Source: Streptococcus cristatus (GTDB lineage Bacteria; Bacillota; Bacilli; Lactobacillales; Streptococcaceae). From it: DNA of 50,243 nt. The stretch covers positions 1 through 50,243 of the forward strand of contig NZ_RJPS01000006.1 in NCBI RefSeq assembly GCF_003943505.1, in the 5' to 3' direction. Positions 7,992 to 16,585 of this stretch are shown in pieces (position 1 is the stretch's first letter; each line of letters begins with the position of its first letter). Below the pieces are notes generated by a model. It ran no database searches. It saw only the letters and a program-made list of their open reading frames with translations, and was not told where the DNA came from. The translations under genes and the position numbers were made by a program.

Positions 7992-8609
7992 TTAGAGCTC
8001 CGACGAATGGTGGCTGGCTTCGCGGGCATGCTCCAGCTTGTCCAAATAATATTCTCGCTGTTCTTCCACCTCGTGGATGGTCGGCTCGTCTTTCTGACCA
8101 TGAACACGCACAATCTTGGCAGGAATTCCAACTACGGTCACGTCACTAGGCACATCCGCCACGACAACTGCCCCCGCTCCAACTTTGGCATTTTCGCCAA
8201 TTTCCACTGGGCCAATAACTTGAGCATGAGCAGAAATGAGCGCTCCTCGACGGACAGTCGGATGCCGTTGCCCTGTATCCTTACCAGTTCCGCCTAAGGT
8301 CACTCCGTGATACAGGAGCGCACCCTTTTCCACGATGGCCGTTTCACCGATAACCAATCCACCACCATGGTCAATGAAAACACCTGACTCAATCTGAGCA
8401 CCCGGATGAATCTCAATCTGAGTCCAAAAACGCCAAAATTGGCTGTGCATGCGTGCCAGTAGCTTAAAGCCTTTCTTCCAGAGGAAATGAGAAAGACGGT
8501 GGGCTGCCAAGGCCTTGACACCTGGATAAGTTAGGATGACCTCCAGCGAAGTACGAGCAGCCGGATCATTTTCTTTTACAATCTCAATGGCTTCTTTCCA
8601 CCAGCCCAT
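7992..8609 (-). CDS. cysE: Serine O-acetyltransferase
   Basis: A 205-residue CysE of the short firmicute type. A helical N-terminus (about 1-70) is followed by a left-handed beta-helix of hexapeptide repeats (IEIHPGAQIESGVFIDHGGG, VIGETAIV, LYHGVTLGG, HPTVRRGALI). It acetylates serine with acetyl-CoA as the first step of cysteine synthesis. The catalytic His/Asp region is FIDHGGG. It lies downstream of pnp in the same direction, with a hairpin between, and upstream of cysS. The C-terminal tail is charged and hydrophilic. Confidence 0.94.
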   Translation of the reverse strand: MGWWKEAIEIVKENDPAARTSLEVILTYPGVKALAAHRLSHFLWKKGFKLLARMHSQFWRFWTQIEIHPGAQIESGVFIDHGGGLVIGETAIVEKGALLYHGVTLGGTGKDTGQRHPTVRRGALISAHAQVIGPVEIGENAKVGAGAVVVADVPSDVTVVGIPAKIVRVHGQKDEPTIHEVEEQREYYLDKLEHAREASHHSSEL

Positions 8610-8635
8610 CTTCTTCTCCTTTCATTAGGTAAAAT

Positions 8636-8694
8636 AAGGGAGCAGGCCCTACACAAAGAAATTTGTAAGGTAATCGAGCCTGATCACTCCCTTT
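8636..8694 (-). terminator. Stem-loop in the pnp-cysE gap
   Basis: On the minus strand AAGGGAG plus CAGGC pair with GCCTG plus CTCCCTT over an about 35-nt loop, followed by TATTTTA. It resembles an imperfect terminator or a processing stem that may separate pnp and cysE expression. Confidence 0.5.
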
Positions 8695-8697
8695 TCA

Positions 8698-10896
8698 TTA
8701 TTCTTCCGATTTAGTTTTTGGGGCGTCTTCATGTTTCTTTTGAAAATGCCCTTTTTCCTGATGTTTATCGTGGTCTCTCTTTGGCTTGTCAGGCTTAGGC
8801 GGACGTGGCAAGAGAGCTTTCATAGACGCATCTACGCGGCCTTTTTCGTCAATTTTAATGACCTTAACATCGACAAAATCACCAATTTGTACCAAGTCTT
8901 CAACGTTGTTGGTTCGAGTCCAAGCCATTTCAGAAATGTGAACGAGTGCATCTGTCTTGTCAAAGAGGTTGACAAAGGCACCGAATTTCTCAATCCGAAC
9001 AACCTTGGCATGGTAAACTTCATCCACTTTTGCTTCGCGAACCAAACCAGCAATGATTTCCTTAGCACGATTGATCGCGTCTTGGTCGCTAGAGTAGATG
9101 GATACATTGCCCTCTTCATCAATATCAATTTTAACGCCAGTCTCAGCGATGATCTTATCGATGGTTTCTCCACCTTTACCGATGACAATCTTGATCTTGT
9201 CCACATCAATCTTGATGGTATCGATTTTCGGAGCAGTTGGAGCCAACTCAGGACGTGGAGCTGGGATCGTCGCTTCAATCAAGTCCAGAATTTCAAAGCG
9301 GGCTTTCTTAGCCTGAGCCAGAGCTTCTGTCAGGATCTCTGCTGTAATTCCTTCAATCTTGATATCCATCTGCAGGGCAGTAATCCCTTCACGAGTACCA
9401 GCCACCTTAAAGTCCATGTCGCCAAAATGGTCTTCCAAACCTTGAATGTCTGTCAGAACCGTATAGTTGCTGCCATCTGAAATCAAGCCCATGGCAATTC
9501 CGGCAACCGGTGCCTTAATCGGCACACCTCCAGCCATCAGAGCTAGAGTGCCCGCACAGATAGAAGCCTGTGAGGAAGAACCGTTTGATTCCAAGACTTC
9601 TGCTACCAGACGGATAGCGTAAGGAAACTCTTCCAAGCTAGGTAAGACTTGCTCCAAGGCACGTTCCCCAAGAGCACCGTGTCCAATTTCACGACGGCCT
9701 GGCGCACCGTAACGGCCTGTTTCTCCGACAGAATATTGCGGGAAGTTATAGTGGTGCATGAAACGTTTCTTGTATTCTGGATCCAAACCGTCCACAATCT
9801 GCGTTTCGCCCATTGGTGCCAGAGTCAGAACAGACAAGGCTTGGGTTTGCCCGCGAGTAAAGAGACCAGAACCATGCACGCGCGGCAGGTAATCCACTTC
9901 CGCATCCAGCGGACGGATTTCATCAACCTTACGACCATCAGGACGAACCTTATCTTCGGTAATCAAACGACGCACTTCTGCATGCTCCATTTGCTCCAAG
10001 ATTTCAGCCACATCACGCATAATACGATCGAATTCTTCGTGGTCTGCATATTTTTCTTCGTAGACTGCTGTGACTTGGTCTTTGACAGCCTGAGTTGCGG
10101 CTTCACGCGCCAGCTTTTCTTCTACCTGAACAGCCTTTTGCAAGTCGCTGTTGTAGGCTGCGATAATCTCTGCTTGCAGCTCCTCATCAACGTGCAGCAA
10201 TTCTACTTCTGCTTTTTCCTTGCCGACTGCTGCGACAATTTCTTCCTGGAAGGCAATCAATTCTTTGACCGCTTCGTGCCCTTTGAGAAGAGCTTCCAGC
10301 ATGATAGCTTCAGACAGTTCCTTGGCTCCAGACTCTACCATGTTGATAGCCTCTTTGGTACCAGCCACTGTCAGTTCCAAAAGTGAAACTTCTTTTTGTT
10401 CCTTGCTCGGGTTGATGATGAATTTACCATCTACATAGCCGACTTGAACTCCTGCGATAGGGCCATTAAAAGGAATATCTGAGATAGAAAGAGCCAAAGA
10501 GCTACCGAACATCGCTGCCATTTGAGGTGAAGCATCTTCGTCATAAGAAAGAACAGTATTGATAACCTGAACTTCATTGCGGAAGCCTTCCGCAAACATT
10601 GGACGAATCGGACGGTCAATCAAACGAGCCGTCAAAGTCGCATCCGTCGAAGGACGTCCTTCACGTTTCATAAAGCCACCAGGAAACTTCCCAGCCGCAT
10701 ACATTTTTTCTTCGTAGTTGACTTGAAGTGGGAAGAAATCCCCAGTAGCCATCTTTTTGGACATGGTTGCTGCAGTTAAAACGGTACTTTCTCCATATCG
10801 AACAACGGCGCTGCCATTTGCCTGCTTTGCAACCTGACCGGTTTCAACTACCAGCTCACGACCTGCAAAAACGGTTTTAAAAACTTGTTTTGTCAT
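8698..10896 (-). CDS. pnp: Polyribonucleotide nucleotidyltransferase (PNPase)
   Basis: A 732-residue protein. Two RNase PH-like domains cover about 5-230 and 310-550 ([52 protein letters not shown]). A KH domain follows ([19 protein letters not shown] is [13 protein letters not shown] in context, about 560-620), then an S1 domain ([14 protein letters not shown], about 625-695). The tail is rich in Lys and His and likely disordered. It is a phosphorolytic 3'-5' exonuclease of the RNA degradation machinery. AAGGAGTC precedes the ATG. The rpsO gene, often next to pnp in bacteria, is 28 kb away here. Confidence 0.97.
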   Translation of the reverse strand: MTKQVFKTVFAGRELVVETGQVAKQANGSAVVRYGESTVLTAATMSKKMATGDFFPLQVNYEEKMYAAGKFPGGFMKREGRPSTDATLTARLIDRPIRPMFAEGFRNEVQVINTVLSYDEDASPQMAAMFGSSLALSISDIPFNGPIAGVQVGYVDGKFIINPSKEQKEVSLLELTVAGTKEAINMVESGAKELSEAIMLEALLKGHEAVKELIAFQEEIVAAVGKEKAEVELLHVDEELQAEIIAAYNSDLQKAVQVEEKLAREAATQAVKDQVTAVYEEKYADHEEFDRIMRDVAEILEQMEHAEVRRLITEDKVRPDGRKVDEIRPLDAEVDYLPRVHGSGLFTRGQTQALSVLTLAPMGETQIVDGLDPEYKKRFMHHYNFPQYSVGETGRYGAPGRREIGHGALGERALEQVLPSLEEFPYAIRLVAEVLESNGSSSQASICAGTLALMAGGVPIKAPVAGIAMGLISDGSNYTVLTDIQGLEDHFGDMDFKVAGTREGITALQMDIKIEGITAEILTEALAQAKKARFEILDLIEATIPAPRPELAPTAPKIDTIKIDVDKIKIVIGKGGETIDKIIAETGVKIDIDEEGNVSIYSSDQDAINRAKEIIAGLVREAKVDEVYHAKVVRIEKFGAFVNLFDKTDALVHISEMAWTRTNNVEDLVQIGDFVDVKVIKIDEKGRVDASMKALLPRPPKPDKPKRDHDKHQEKGHFQKKHEDAPKTKSEE

Positions 10897-11263
10897 AAAG
10901 ACTCCTTGCCGAGCACATGCTCAAATTTTTTCATACGCCTTGGCTACAAAGATCAAGATACTAAGACCTTAATCAACTCATATGAGGTGTTAGGTTAGCA
11001 CTTTGACTTTAATATCATGGCCTTAGTAGCTTCTTATATCCTCATCTTTGTATCAAGCACGTATAGACCCTATTTTACCACAATTTCAGCCAAAAGAAAA
11101 AGGCTGAAAATGGCTTTTTTCTATAAAAGTACTGAAAATCTAGTTTTCTTTTTTATAAGCAGACAGCTAAAATCATATTTCCCTAATTTTTTCCTATGAG
11201 CACGGCATTCTGAAGGATTTTTTGCTATACTGAATATAGTTATTTAATCAAAAGGAGTAAACT
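10897..11263. other. Divergent intergenic region pnp / pepF
   Basis: 367 bp without a gene. For pnp (minus) there is an extended -10, TGGTAAAAT (box 11072-11077), with a stem TTTCAGCC / GGCTGAAA (11084-11109) just upstream of it, and a small hairpin GAGCA-TG-TGCTC next to the start. For pepF (plus) there is an extended -10 TGCTATACT (11223-11231) without a clear -35. A single CIRCE-like half site does not form a full element. Confidence 0.5.
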
Positions 11264-13060
11264 ATGGAACAAAAACATCGTTCTGAATTTCCAGAAAATG
11301 AACTCTGGGACCTAACGGCCCTTTACCAAGACCAAGAGGACTTCCTGCGGGCCATCGAAAAGGCCAGAGAGGATATCCAGAAATTCGTCCGTGATTACCA
11401 AGGCAAGCTCAGCACTTTCGAAGATTTTGAGCGGGCCTTTGCTGAGTTAGAGCAGATTTATATCCAAATCAGCCACATCGGCAACTACGGATTTATGCCA
11501 CAGACCACTGACTTTAGCGACGAGAGCTTTGCGCAGATTGCCCAAGCAGCCATGGAGTTTGAGACCGAGGCCAATGTCGCGCTCAGCTTCTTTGACGACG
11601 CCCTGGTCGGTGCAGATGAAGCTGTCTTAGAGAGATTAGGTCAAGAGCCCCATCTGACTTCAGCCATTCGCCAGGCTAAAATCAAAAAAGCCCACTATCT
11701 GGGAGCGGATGTCGAAAAAGCCTTGACCAATCTGGGAGAGGTCTTTTACAGTCCACAGGATATTTACACTAAGATGCGGGCTGGCGACTTTGCTATGGCT
11801 GACTTTGAAGTGGACGGCAAAGTATACAAAAACAGCTTTGTCACCTATGAGAATTTCTACCAAAACCATGAAAATGCAGAAATTCGCGAAAAAGCTTTCC
11901 GTTCTTTCTCTGAAGGCCTTCGTCAGCACCAAAACACTGCTGCCGCTGCCTATCTGGCTCAGGTCAAGTCTGAAAAACTACTGGCTGACATGAAGGGCCA
12001 TGACTCTGTCTTTGACTACTTACTGGCTGAGCAAGAAGTTGATCGATCTATGTTTGACCGGCAGATCGACTTGATTATGAGCGAGTTTGCCCCAGTAGCT
12101 CAGAAATACCTCAAGCATGTCGCTAAGGTAAACGGACTTGAAAAAATGACCTTTGCCGACTGGAAGCTGGACTTGGACAGCGAGCTCAATCCTGAAGTCA
12201 GCATTGATGATGCCTATGACCTCGTCATGAAGTCAGTCGAGCCACTTGGACAAGAGTATTGTCAAGAAATCGCCCGCTATAAGGAAGAACGCTGGGTAGA
12301 CTTTGCGGCCAATGCTGGAAAGGATTCTGGAGGCTATGCTGCTGACCCTTATCGGGTTCACCCTTATGTCCTCATGAGCTGGACTGGTCGCATGAGCGAT
12401 GTCTATACTCTGATTCATGAGATTGGCCACTCTGGTCAGTTCATCTTCTCTGACAATCACCAAAGCTATTTCAACGCCCACATGTCCACCTACTATGTGG
12501 AAGCACCGTCTACCTTTAACGAGCTCCTGCTCAGTGATTATCTGGAGCGCCAGTTTGATAACCCACGCCAGAAACGCTTTGCCCTGGCTCACCGTCTGAC
12601 GGATACTTACTTCCACAACTTCATCACTCACTTGCTGGAAGCTGCCTTCCAACGCAAAGTCTATACTTTGATTGAAGAAGGCGGAACCTTCGGCGCAAGC
12701 AAACTCAACGCTATCATGAAAGAAGTCTTGACGGACTTCTGGGGCGATGCCGTTGAGATTGACGACGACGCTGCTCTGACTTGGATTCGCCAAGCCCACT
12801 ACTACATGGGGCTGTACAGCTACACTTACTCCGCAGGCTTGGTCATCTCTACCGCTGGCTACCTACATCTGAAAAATGACGAAAATGGTGCCCGTGACTG
12901 GCTTGAACTGCTCAAATCTGGCGGTAGCAAAACGCCGCTTGAGTCAGCTATGATTATTGGAGCAGATATTTCGACAGACAAACCACTCTGCGACACGATT
13001 CAATTTCTATCTGATACTGTTGAGCAGATTATTGCCTACAGTAAAGAGTTGGAGGAATAA
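11264..13060 (+). CDS. pepF: Oligoendopeptidase F (M3 family)
   Basis: A 598-residue zinc metallopeptidase cleaving short peptides in the cytoplasm. The catalytic HEIGH motif is at residues 385-389, in TLIHEIGHSGQF. The third ligand glutamate lies in STYYVEAPSTFNE, about 26 residues on. An N-terminal helical domain (about 1-180) and the YRVHPYVLMSW and QAHYYMGLYSYTYSAGL motifs are family features. The start follows AAAGGAG. It ends in a strong terminator. A divergent second copy of its last 70 codons sits 550 bp downstream. Confidence 0.95.
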   Translation: MEQKHRSEFPENELWDLTALYQDQEDFLRAIEKAREDIQKFVRDYQGKLSTFEDFERAFAELEQIYIQISHIGNYGFMPQTTDFSDESFAQIAQAAMEFETEANVALSFFDDALVGADEAVLERLGQEPHLTSAIRQAKIKKAHYLGADVEKALTNLGEVFYSPQDIYTKMRAGDFAMADFEVDGKVYKNSFVTYENFYQNHENAEIREKAFRSFSEGLRQHQNTAAAAYLAQVKSEKLLADMKGHDSVFDYLLAEQEVDRSMFDRQIDLIMSEFAPVAQKYLKHVAKVNGLEKMTFADWKLDLDSELNPEVSIDDAYDLVMKSVEPLGQEYCQEIARYKEERWVDFAANAGKDSGGYAADPYRVHPYVLMSWTGRMSDVYTLIHEIGHSGQFIFSDNHQSYFNAHMSTYYVEAPSTFNELLLSDYLERQFDNPRQKRFALAHRLTDTYFHNFITHLLEAAFQRKVYTLIEEGGTFGASKLNAIMKEVLTDFWGDAVEIDDDAALTWIRQAHYYMGLYSYTYSAGLVISTAGYLHLKNDENGARDWLELLKSGGSKTPLESAMIIGADISTDKPLCDTIQFLSDTVEQIIAYSKELEE

Positions 13061-13096
13061 AAAACAGACTGAGACATTTTTGTCTCAGTCTGTTTT
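13061..13096. terminator. Strong terminator of pepF
   Basis: Perfect 16-bp stem AAAACAGACTGAGACA (13061-13076), loop TTTT, and its complement (13081-13096), starting right after the pepF stop codon. Confidence 0.95.
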
Positions 13097-13145
13097 TACA
13101 TAATTCAATAAATCTGTCCCTAAAATGACATTTGAAGCTAAATTT

Positions 13146-13490
13146 TTAAAAAAGTTTGAAGAAATATAGATAAACCAAAATATAGATTGTGAAACAGACA
13201 CTAAATATAAGCCACCTTATCCAGAACTGTGACTTGCTATAATTTTTAGCACGTAGGAGGCCAATAAAGAACCAGATAAGGCCCCAAAAAAACATTCCCA
13301 ACAGTTGAGGGGCATAATATGAAATCAAAACCAAGCAAAAAAGGACAAAGCTTAGTACAACCATGATGCTTTTTTCCGTTATTTGCGACCTAGGAATCAT
13401 CCAGCCCACAAAGAAACAGAAAATTGGCACCGCAATAAACGGAGTAAAAACCATCAAAATAAAGCCAAACTGCGATAATGACTCAAGCAT
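13146..13490 (-). CDS. Small hypothetical membrane protein
   Basis: 114 residues with four predicted membrane segments (FILMVFTPFIAVPIFCFFVGW, MVVLSFVLFCLVLISYY with LLGMFFWGLIWFFIGLL, and a C-terminal WLIFSVCFTIYILVYLYFF). I do not recognise a family. The ATG has a weak AAAGG about 10 nt upstream. It lies between pepF and the detached pepF-tail fragment and is therefore probably part of an insertion or rearrangement there. Low GC. Confidence 0.6.
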   Translation of the reverse strand: MLESLSQFGFILMVFTPFIAVPIFCFFVGWMIPRSQITEKSIMVVLSFVLFCLVLISYYAPQLLGMFFWGLIWFFIGLLRAKNYSKSQFWIRWLIFSVCFTIYILVYLYFFKLF

Positions 13491-13605
13491 AAACAGTGCC
13501 CTTTCTATACCTTGTAATTTACCTTCTTCCTATTATAACCTAAAAACTATATTTTCCAACAAAAAAACTGGAATATATCATTTTTCTTAAATCGATAGAG
13601 GACTA

Positions 13606-13839
13606 ATGAGGCAAGCTAGGGGCGTGAGAGACACCAGCTACCTACACCTGAAAAATGACAAAAATGCTGCCCGTGACTGGCTAGAACTGCTCAAATCTGG
13701 CAGCAGCAAGACTCCGCTTGAGTCAGCTATGATTATCGAAGCCGATATCTCAATGGATAAACCACTCCGTGATACCATCCAATTCTTGTCTGATACGGTT
13801 GATCAGATTATTGCATACAGTGCTGAGTTGGGAGAGTAA
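13606..13839 (+). pseudogene. Detached duplicate of the pepF C-terminus
   Basis: From about codon 11 the frame matches the last ~68 residues of the PepF encoded at 11264-13060 (YLHLKND..ARDWLELLKSG, SKTPLESAMII.ADIS, DTIQFLSDTV.QIIAYS.EL) with about a dozen substitutions. The first ten codons have no PepF counterpart, and the catalytic domain is missing. It cannot be an active peptidase. The in-frame ATG has AGAGGA only 3 nt before it. It is most simply the remnant of a second or replaced pepF copy. Confidence 0.85.
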
Positions 13840-13841
13840 AT

Positions 13842-13873
13842 TAAAAGAGTCTGGGACAAAAGTCTAACCTTAA
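13842..13873 (-). repeat. Partial copy of the interspersed structured repeat (end fragment)
   Basis: On the minus strand this reads AGACTTTTGTCCCAGACTC, close to the 3' end of the repeats at 28558-28742 and 42954-43138 (AGGACTTTTGTCCCAGCCTC). Like the full copies it lies between convergent genes. Confidence 0.55.
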
Positions 13874-13883
13874 ATATAAAAAA

Positions 13884-13937
13884 CGAACAAAACGAGTTAT
13901 CTGACACTCAGAATACTGTCTTGTTCGCTTTTTTTCT
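13884..13937 (+). terminator. Terminator after the pepF-tail fragment
   Basis: CGAACAA (13884-13890) pairs with TTGTTCG (13921-13927), with additional weaker pairing inside, followed by CTTTTTTT on the plus strand. Confidence 0.65.
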
Positions 13938-14006
13938 AATCTATCGATTTTAAAAATTTATAATAAAGAATTCTAAAATCAAAATTTTTTGTTCAGGCCT
14001 CTTAAA

Positions 14007-14396
14007 TTATCCCCAAAAGCTATCTTCTTCAGCTTGATCTGAAGAGAAGAGCCAAACTTCCTTGATTTTTCCGTCTTCAATACGGAAGAGGTCAATCCCG
14101 TTCATATTGAGTTCAGTACCATCAGCACGTGTTCCGAGAAAAGTAACATTAGCTGCGATTAAATCCTTATTGTCAGAAACCCAATTTGTTATCACCTTAA
14201 AGGTTCCATTAGTTTTCTCAGCAAATGTAGCTAGGTGAGATCCTAGCTTGTCCTTACCAACAACTGAACCAGATATACTATGATTACCAGGTTGATGCCA
14301 GACAATATCATCTGCCATCGTTTCAAAGACACCAGGAAAGTCACCAGCAATTAAAGCTTGGTAATAAGCATTGAAAATTTCTAAGTTTGTTGACAT
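14007..14396 (-). CDS. SnoaL-like / NTF2-family protein
   Basis: A 129-residue alpha+beta-barrel protein of the SnoaL/NTF2-like superfamily (NLEIFNAYYQALIAGDFPGV, then MADDIVWHQPG, a strand repeat, and DLFRIEDGKIKEVWLF at the end). Members bind or convert small hydrophobic molecules; the substrate is unknown. The start is ATG at 14396, after GGAGA with 6-nt spacing. The longer open frame upstream runs through the promoter. It is divergent from an HxlR regulator with palindromes between, so it is probably its target. AT-rich compared with neighbours. Confidence 0.8.
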   Translation of the reverse strand: MSTNLEIFNAYYQALIAGDFPGVFETMADDIVWHQPGNHSISGSVVGKDKLGSHLATFAEKTNGTFKVITNWVSDNKDLIAANVTFLGTRADGTELNMNGIDLFRIEDGKIKEVWLFSSDQAEEDSFWG

Positions 14397-14426
14397 ATAT
14401 ATTCTCCATATCTTTTTTATGATATA

Positions 14427-14506
14427 ATTGTAACAGTTACAATCGAAAAAACAAGTAGATACTTTTTCGATAGCTAGTATCAAAAGTAGTACTATTGTTG
14501 ATACTA
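14427..14506. promoter_or_regulatory. Operator-like palindromes between SnoaL gene and hxlR
   Basis: Three dyads share this 150-bp gap: ATTGTAA-CAG-TTACAAT (14427-14443), TAGTATC (14475-14481) / GATACTA (14500-14506) with 18 nt between, and the nested palindrome TAGTACTA (14487-14494). The first overlaps the likely promoter of the minus-strand gene; the others lie before hxlR. Confidence 0.7.
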
Positions 14507-14546
14507 AAAGATAAATTTTTTTAAAAAAATAGAAAGAAGATATTTT

Positions 14547-14894
14547 ATGCCAAATAAAGTGAGTGAGTATGGTATTTGTCCATTTGCGACAACGCAAAGG
14601 GTTTTAACAGGGAAATGGGCACTGGTAATCATTTATCAGTTGAGTACGGGTACCAAACGATTTAAAGAATTGCAGAGATTATTGCCTGGGATTACTCAAA
14701 CTATTTTGACACGTCATCTCCGTCAATTAGAAAAGGATAAGATTGTTCAACGAAAGGTCTATGCGGAAGTTCCCCCACGAGTTGAGTACAGCTTAACCGA
14801 AATGGGGCAGGAATTCAGAGTTGTTTTAGATGCTGTCGAAAACTGGGGTCTGGATTATATTAAGTTGCTAAATGCTAATGAGATAGGCAACTGA
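14547..14894 (+). CDS. HxlR-family transcriptional regulator
   Basis: 115 residues with the HxlR winged helix: the N-terminal Cys in GICPFATTQRVLTGKWAL (about residues 9-26), RFKELQRLLPGITQTILTRH as the recognition helix region, and the wing PPRVEYSLTEMG. The conserved Cys (residue 11) is the redox/electrophile-sensing position in HypR/YodB-type members, so a thiol or electrophile signal is possible (inference). It is divergent from the SnoaL-like gene and probably controls it and itself. Confidence 0.88.
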   Translation: MPNKVSEYGICPFATTQRVLTGKWALVIIYQLSTGTKRFKELQRLLPGITQTILTRHLRQLEKDKIVQRKVYAEVPPRVEYSLTEMGQEFRVVLDAVENWGLDYIKLLNANEIGN

Positions 14895-15040
14895 TAAGTC
14901 CTATAGAGGGAATGTTTTTTTTATCGAATCCCTCAATTAAAAGACAGTAAAGTAAACCAGTAAATTTCCAGTCAATTTTCTTGAAACCCTTTCCTTCTTT
15001 TGATAGACTAATACATAATTTTAAAAAAAGGAGATAGAAA

Positions 15041-15709
15041 ATGAAAAAATTTGTCGCTGAATTAATCGGTACTTTCATGCTTGTGTTCATCGGAACAGGA
15101 GCCGTTGTTTTTGGAAATGGTACAGAGGGTCTTGGACACCTTGGAATTGCTTTTGCCTTTGGTTTGGCAATCGTGGTTGCAGCTTTCTCAATCGGAACTG
15201 TTTCAGGTGCGCACTTGAACCCAGCTGTTTCAATCGCTATGTTTGTAAACAAACGCTTGTCATCTTCAGAGCTTGTAAACTACATCCTTGGACAAGTGGT
15301 TGGAGCTTTCCTTGCGTCAGGTGCGGTCTTCTTCCTCTTGGCTAACTCAGGAAAGTCAACTGCTAGTCTTGGTGAAAATGCCTTGGCAAACGGTGTAACT
15401 GTCTTTGGTGGTTTCTTGTTTGAAGTCATTGCAACTTTCTTGTTTGTCCTAGTTATCATGACTGTCACTTCAGCAAGCAAAGGTAATGGCGCGATTGCTG
15501 GTTTGGTCATTGGTTTGTCATTGACAGCTATGATCCTTGTGGGATTAAACATCACTGGACTTTCAGTAAACCCAGCTCGTAGCTTGGCACCAGCTGTCTT
15601 GGTAGGTGGTGCAGCCCTTCGACAAGTTTGGATTTTCATCCTTGCTCCAATCGTTGGTGGTGTTCTTGCAGCTCTTGTTGCTAAAAACTGCCTTGGCACA
15701 GAAGAATAA
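15041..15709 (+). CDS. MIP-family channel (aquaporin / glycerol facilitator)
   Basis: 222 residues with six membrane helices and two half-helix motifs, SGAHLNPAVS (about residues 57-66) and SVNPARSLAP (about 174-183). The short loop and the NPARS motif point to the water-type (AqpZ-like) branch. Residues alone do not settle water versus small neutral solutes. AAAGGAG precedes the ATG. A promoter TTGAAA-17-TAGACT lies upstream. It ends with a terminator at about 15720-15755. Confidence 0.88.
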   Translation: MKKFVAELIGTFMLVFIGTGAVVFGNGTEGLGHLGIAFAFGLAIVVAAFSIGTVSGAHLNPAVSIAMFVNKRLSSSELVNYILGQVVGAFLASGAVFFLLANSGKSTASLGENALANGVTVFGGFLFEVIATFLFVLVIMTVTSASKGNGAIAGLVIGLSLTAMILVGLNITGLSVNPARSLAPAVLVGGAALRQVWIFILAPIVGGVLAALVAKNCLGTEE

Positions 15710-15719
15710 GAAACAAAAA

Positions 15720-15755
15720 GAGTCCTGTCCTCAGTTTAAGGAACAGGGCTTTTTC
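15720..15755 (+). terminator. Terminator of the MIP channel gene
   Basis: AGTCCTGTCCT pairs imperfectly with AGGAACAGGGCT, followed by TTTTTC. Confidence 0.75.
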
Positions 15756-15760
15756 TATGA

Positions 15761-15793
15761 AAAACACTCCCCGTTTCGAATGGGGAGTGTTTT
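15761..15793. terminator. Terminator of trxA
   Basis: Perfect 12-bp stem AAAACACTCCCC (15761-15772) / GGGGAGTGTTTT (15782-15793), 9-nt loop, just after trxA on the minus strand. Confidence 0.9.
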
Positions 15794-15797
15794 GCTT

Positions 15798-16112
15798 TTA
15801 ACTCAATTCCGCAACAATCGCCTTGATTTGTTCTGCAGTGTGAACACCAGCGACTTGCTTAACCACTTGGCCGTCTTTTTTGAAAAGAAGGGTTGGGATG
15901 GACATGATTCCAAAGGCACGAGCTGTATTTGGGTTTTCATCTACGTCCATTTTAACGATTTTCAGGACATCTTCTGAAAGTTCTTCAGACAATTTATCCA
16001 AGATTGGACCTTGCATACGACATGGGCCACACCAAGTTGCCCAGAAGTCTACCAAGACCAAACCGTCTTTTGTTTCTTGTTCAAATGTTGCATCTGTAAT
16101 TGCTTTTGCCAT
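15798..16112 (-). CDS. trxA: Thioredoxin
   Basis: A 104-residue thioredoxin with the active site WATWCGPCRMQGP (CGPC at about 30-33) and the conserved cis-Pro loop SIPTLLFKKDGQ. It is the general cytoplasmic dithiol reductant. AAGGAGAAATAC precedes the ATG. It follows the DUF4649 gene by 14 nt, and the two are probably one transcript. Confidence 0.95.
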   Translation of the reverse strand: MAKAITDATFEQETKDGLVLVDFWATWCGPCRMQGPILDKLSEELSEDVLKIVKMDVDENPNTARAFGIMSIPTLLFKKDGQVVKQVAGVHTAEQIKAIVAELS

Positions 16113-16126
16113 TGTATTTCTCCTTT

Positions 16127-16348
16127 TTAGTTATATTGGCTTAAATCTTGTTTCATGAGATAGAAGAAAACATCTCCATAAGTCCCATGGTAGTCCAAAT
16201 CATGACCATTGTAAGTTAATTTTTGGACAGTGTAGTAATCCGCGACACCGATCAGGCAGGCATGTTGAGAACGTTCAAAGTCTTCATAAGACTCGAAAGT
16301 CATCTTCCGTTCTGACTTAGCTGCATCTAGATAGATAATTTCAATCAT
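16127..16348 (-). CDS. DUF4649 family small protein
   Basis: 73 residues of the streptococcal DUF4649 type (IEIIYLDAAKSERKMTFESY, then YHGTYGDVFFYLM). The function is unknown. It lies immediately upstream of trxA. A TACGAATG, one base from the ComX box, sits about 25 nt before the gene on its strand; with no clear upstream T-tract I treat that as weak. Confidence 0.8.
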   Translation of the reverse strand: MIEIIYLDAAKSERKMTFESYEDFERSQHACLIGVADYYTVQKLTYNGHDLDYHGTYGDVFFYLMKQDLSQYN

Positions 16349-16585
16349 AAACTCTCCTTTTTGATTCCATTCGTAATTTATGATTTAATTGTAACTAAAT
16401 ATATTACATTTGTCAAATCAAACGCATCCGACACTGCTAGATCATAGATGGATGCCTTTGAATCCTGATTGATCAATCTTCTCCTTTTTGTTTAACTTGA
16501 GCAAAGTACAAGGCAAGAAGAAATCTGAAAGAAAAACAAGCACAAAGGCTACGTTTGTTTTTATTTTTATGTTAAAATAAAAGGT

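Noticed and set aside
8610..8697. T-box or other cysteine leader before cysE
   Set aside because: Only a plain stem-loop is present; no T-box conserved sequence was seen in 88 nt.
10990..11001. CIRCE-like half site (TTAGCACT) near the pnp-pepF gap
   Set aside because: The matching GAGTGCTAA half at 9-nt spacing is absent, so HrcA control is not supported.
16362..16378. ComX box before the DUF4649 gene (TACGAATG)
   Set aside because: One mismatch at the last base and no T-rich tract; not enough to call.
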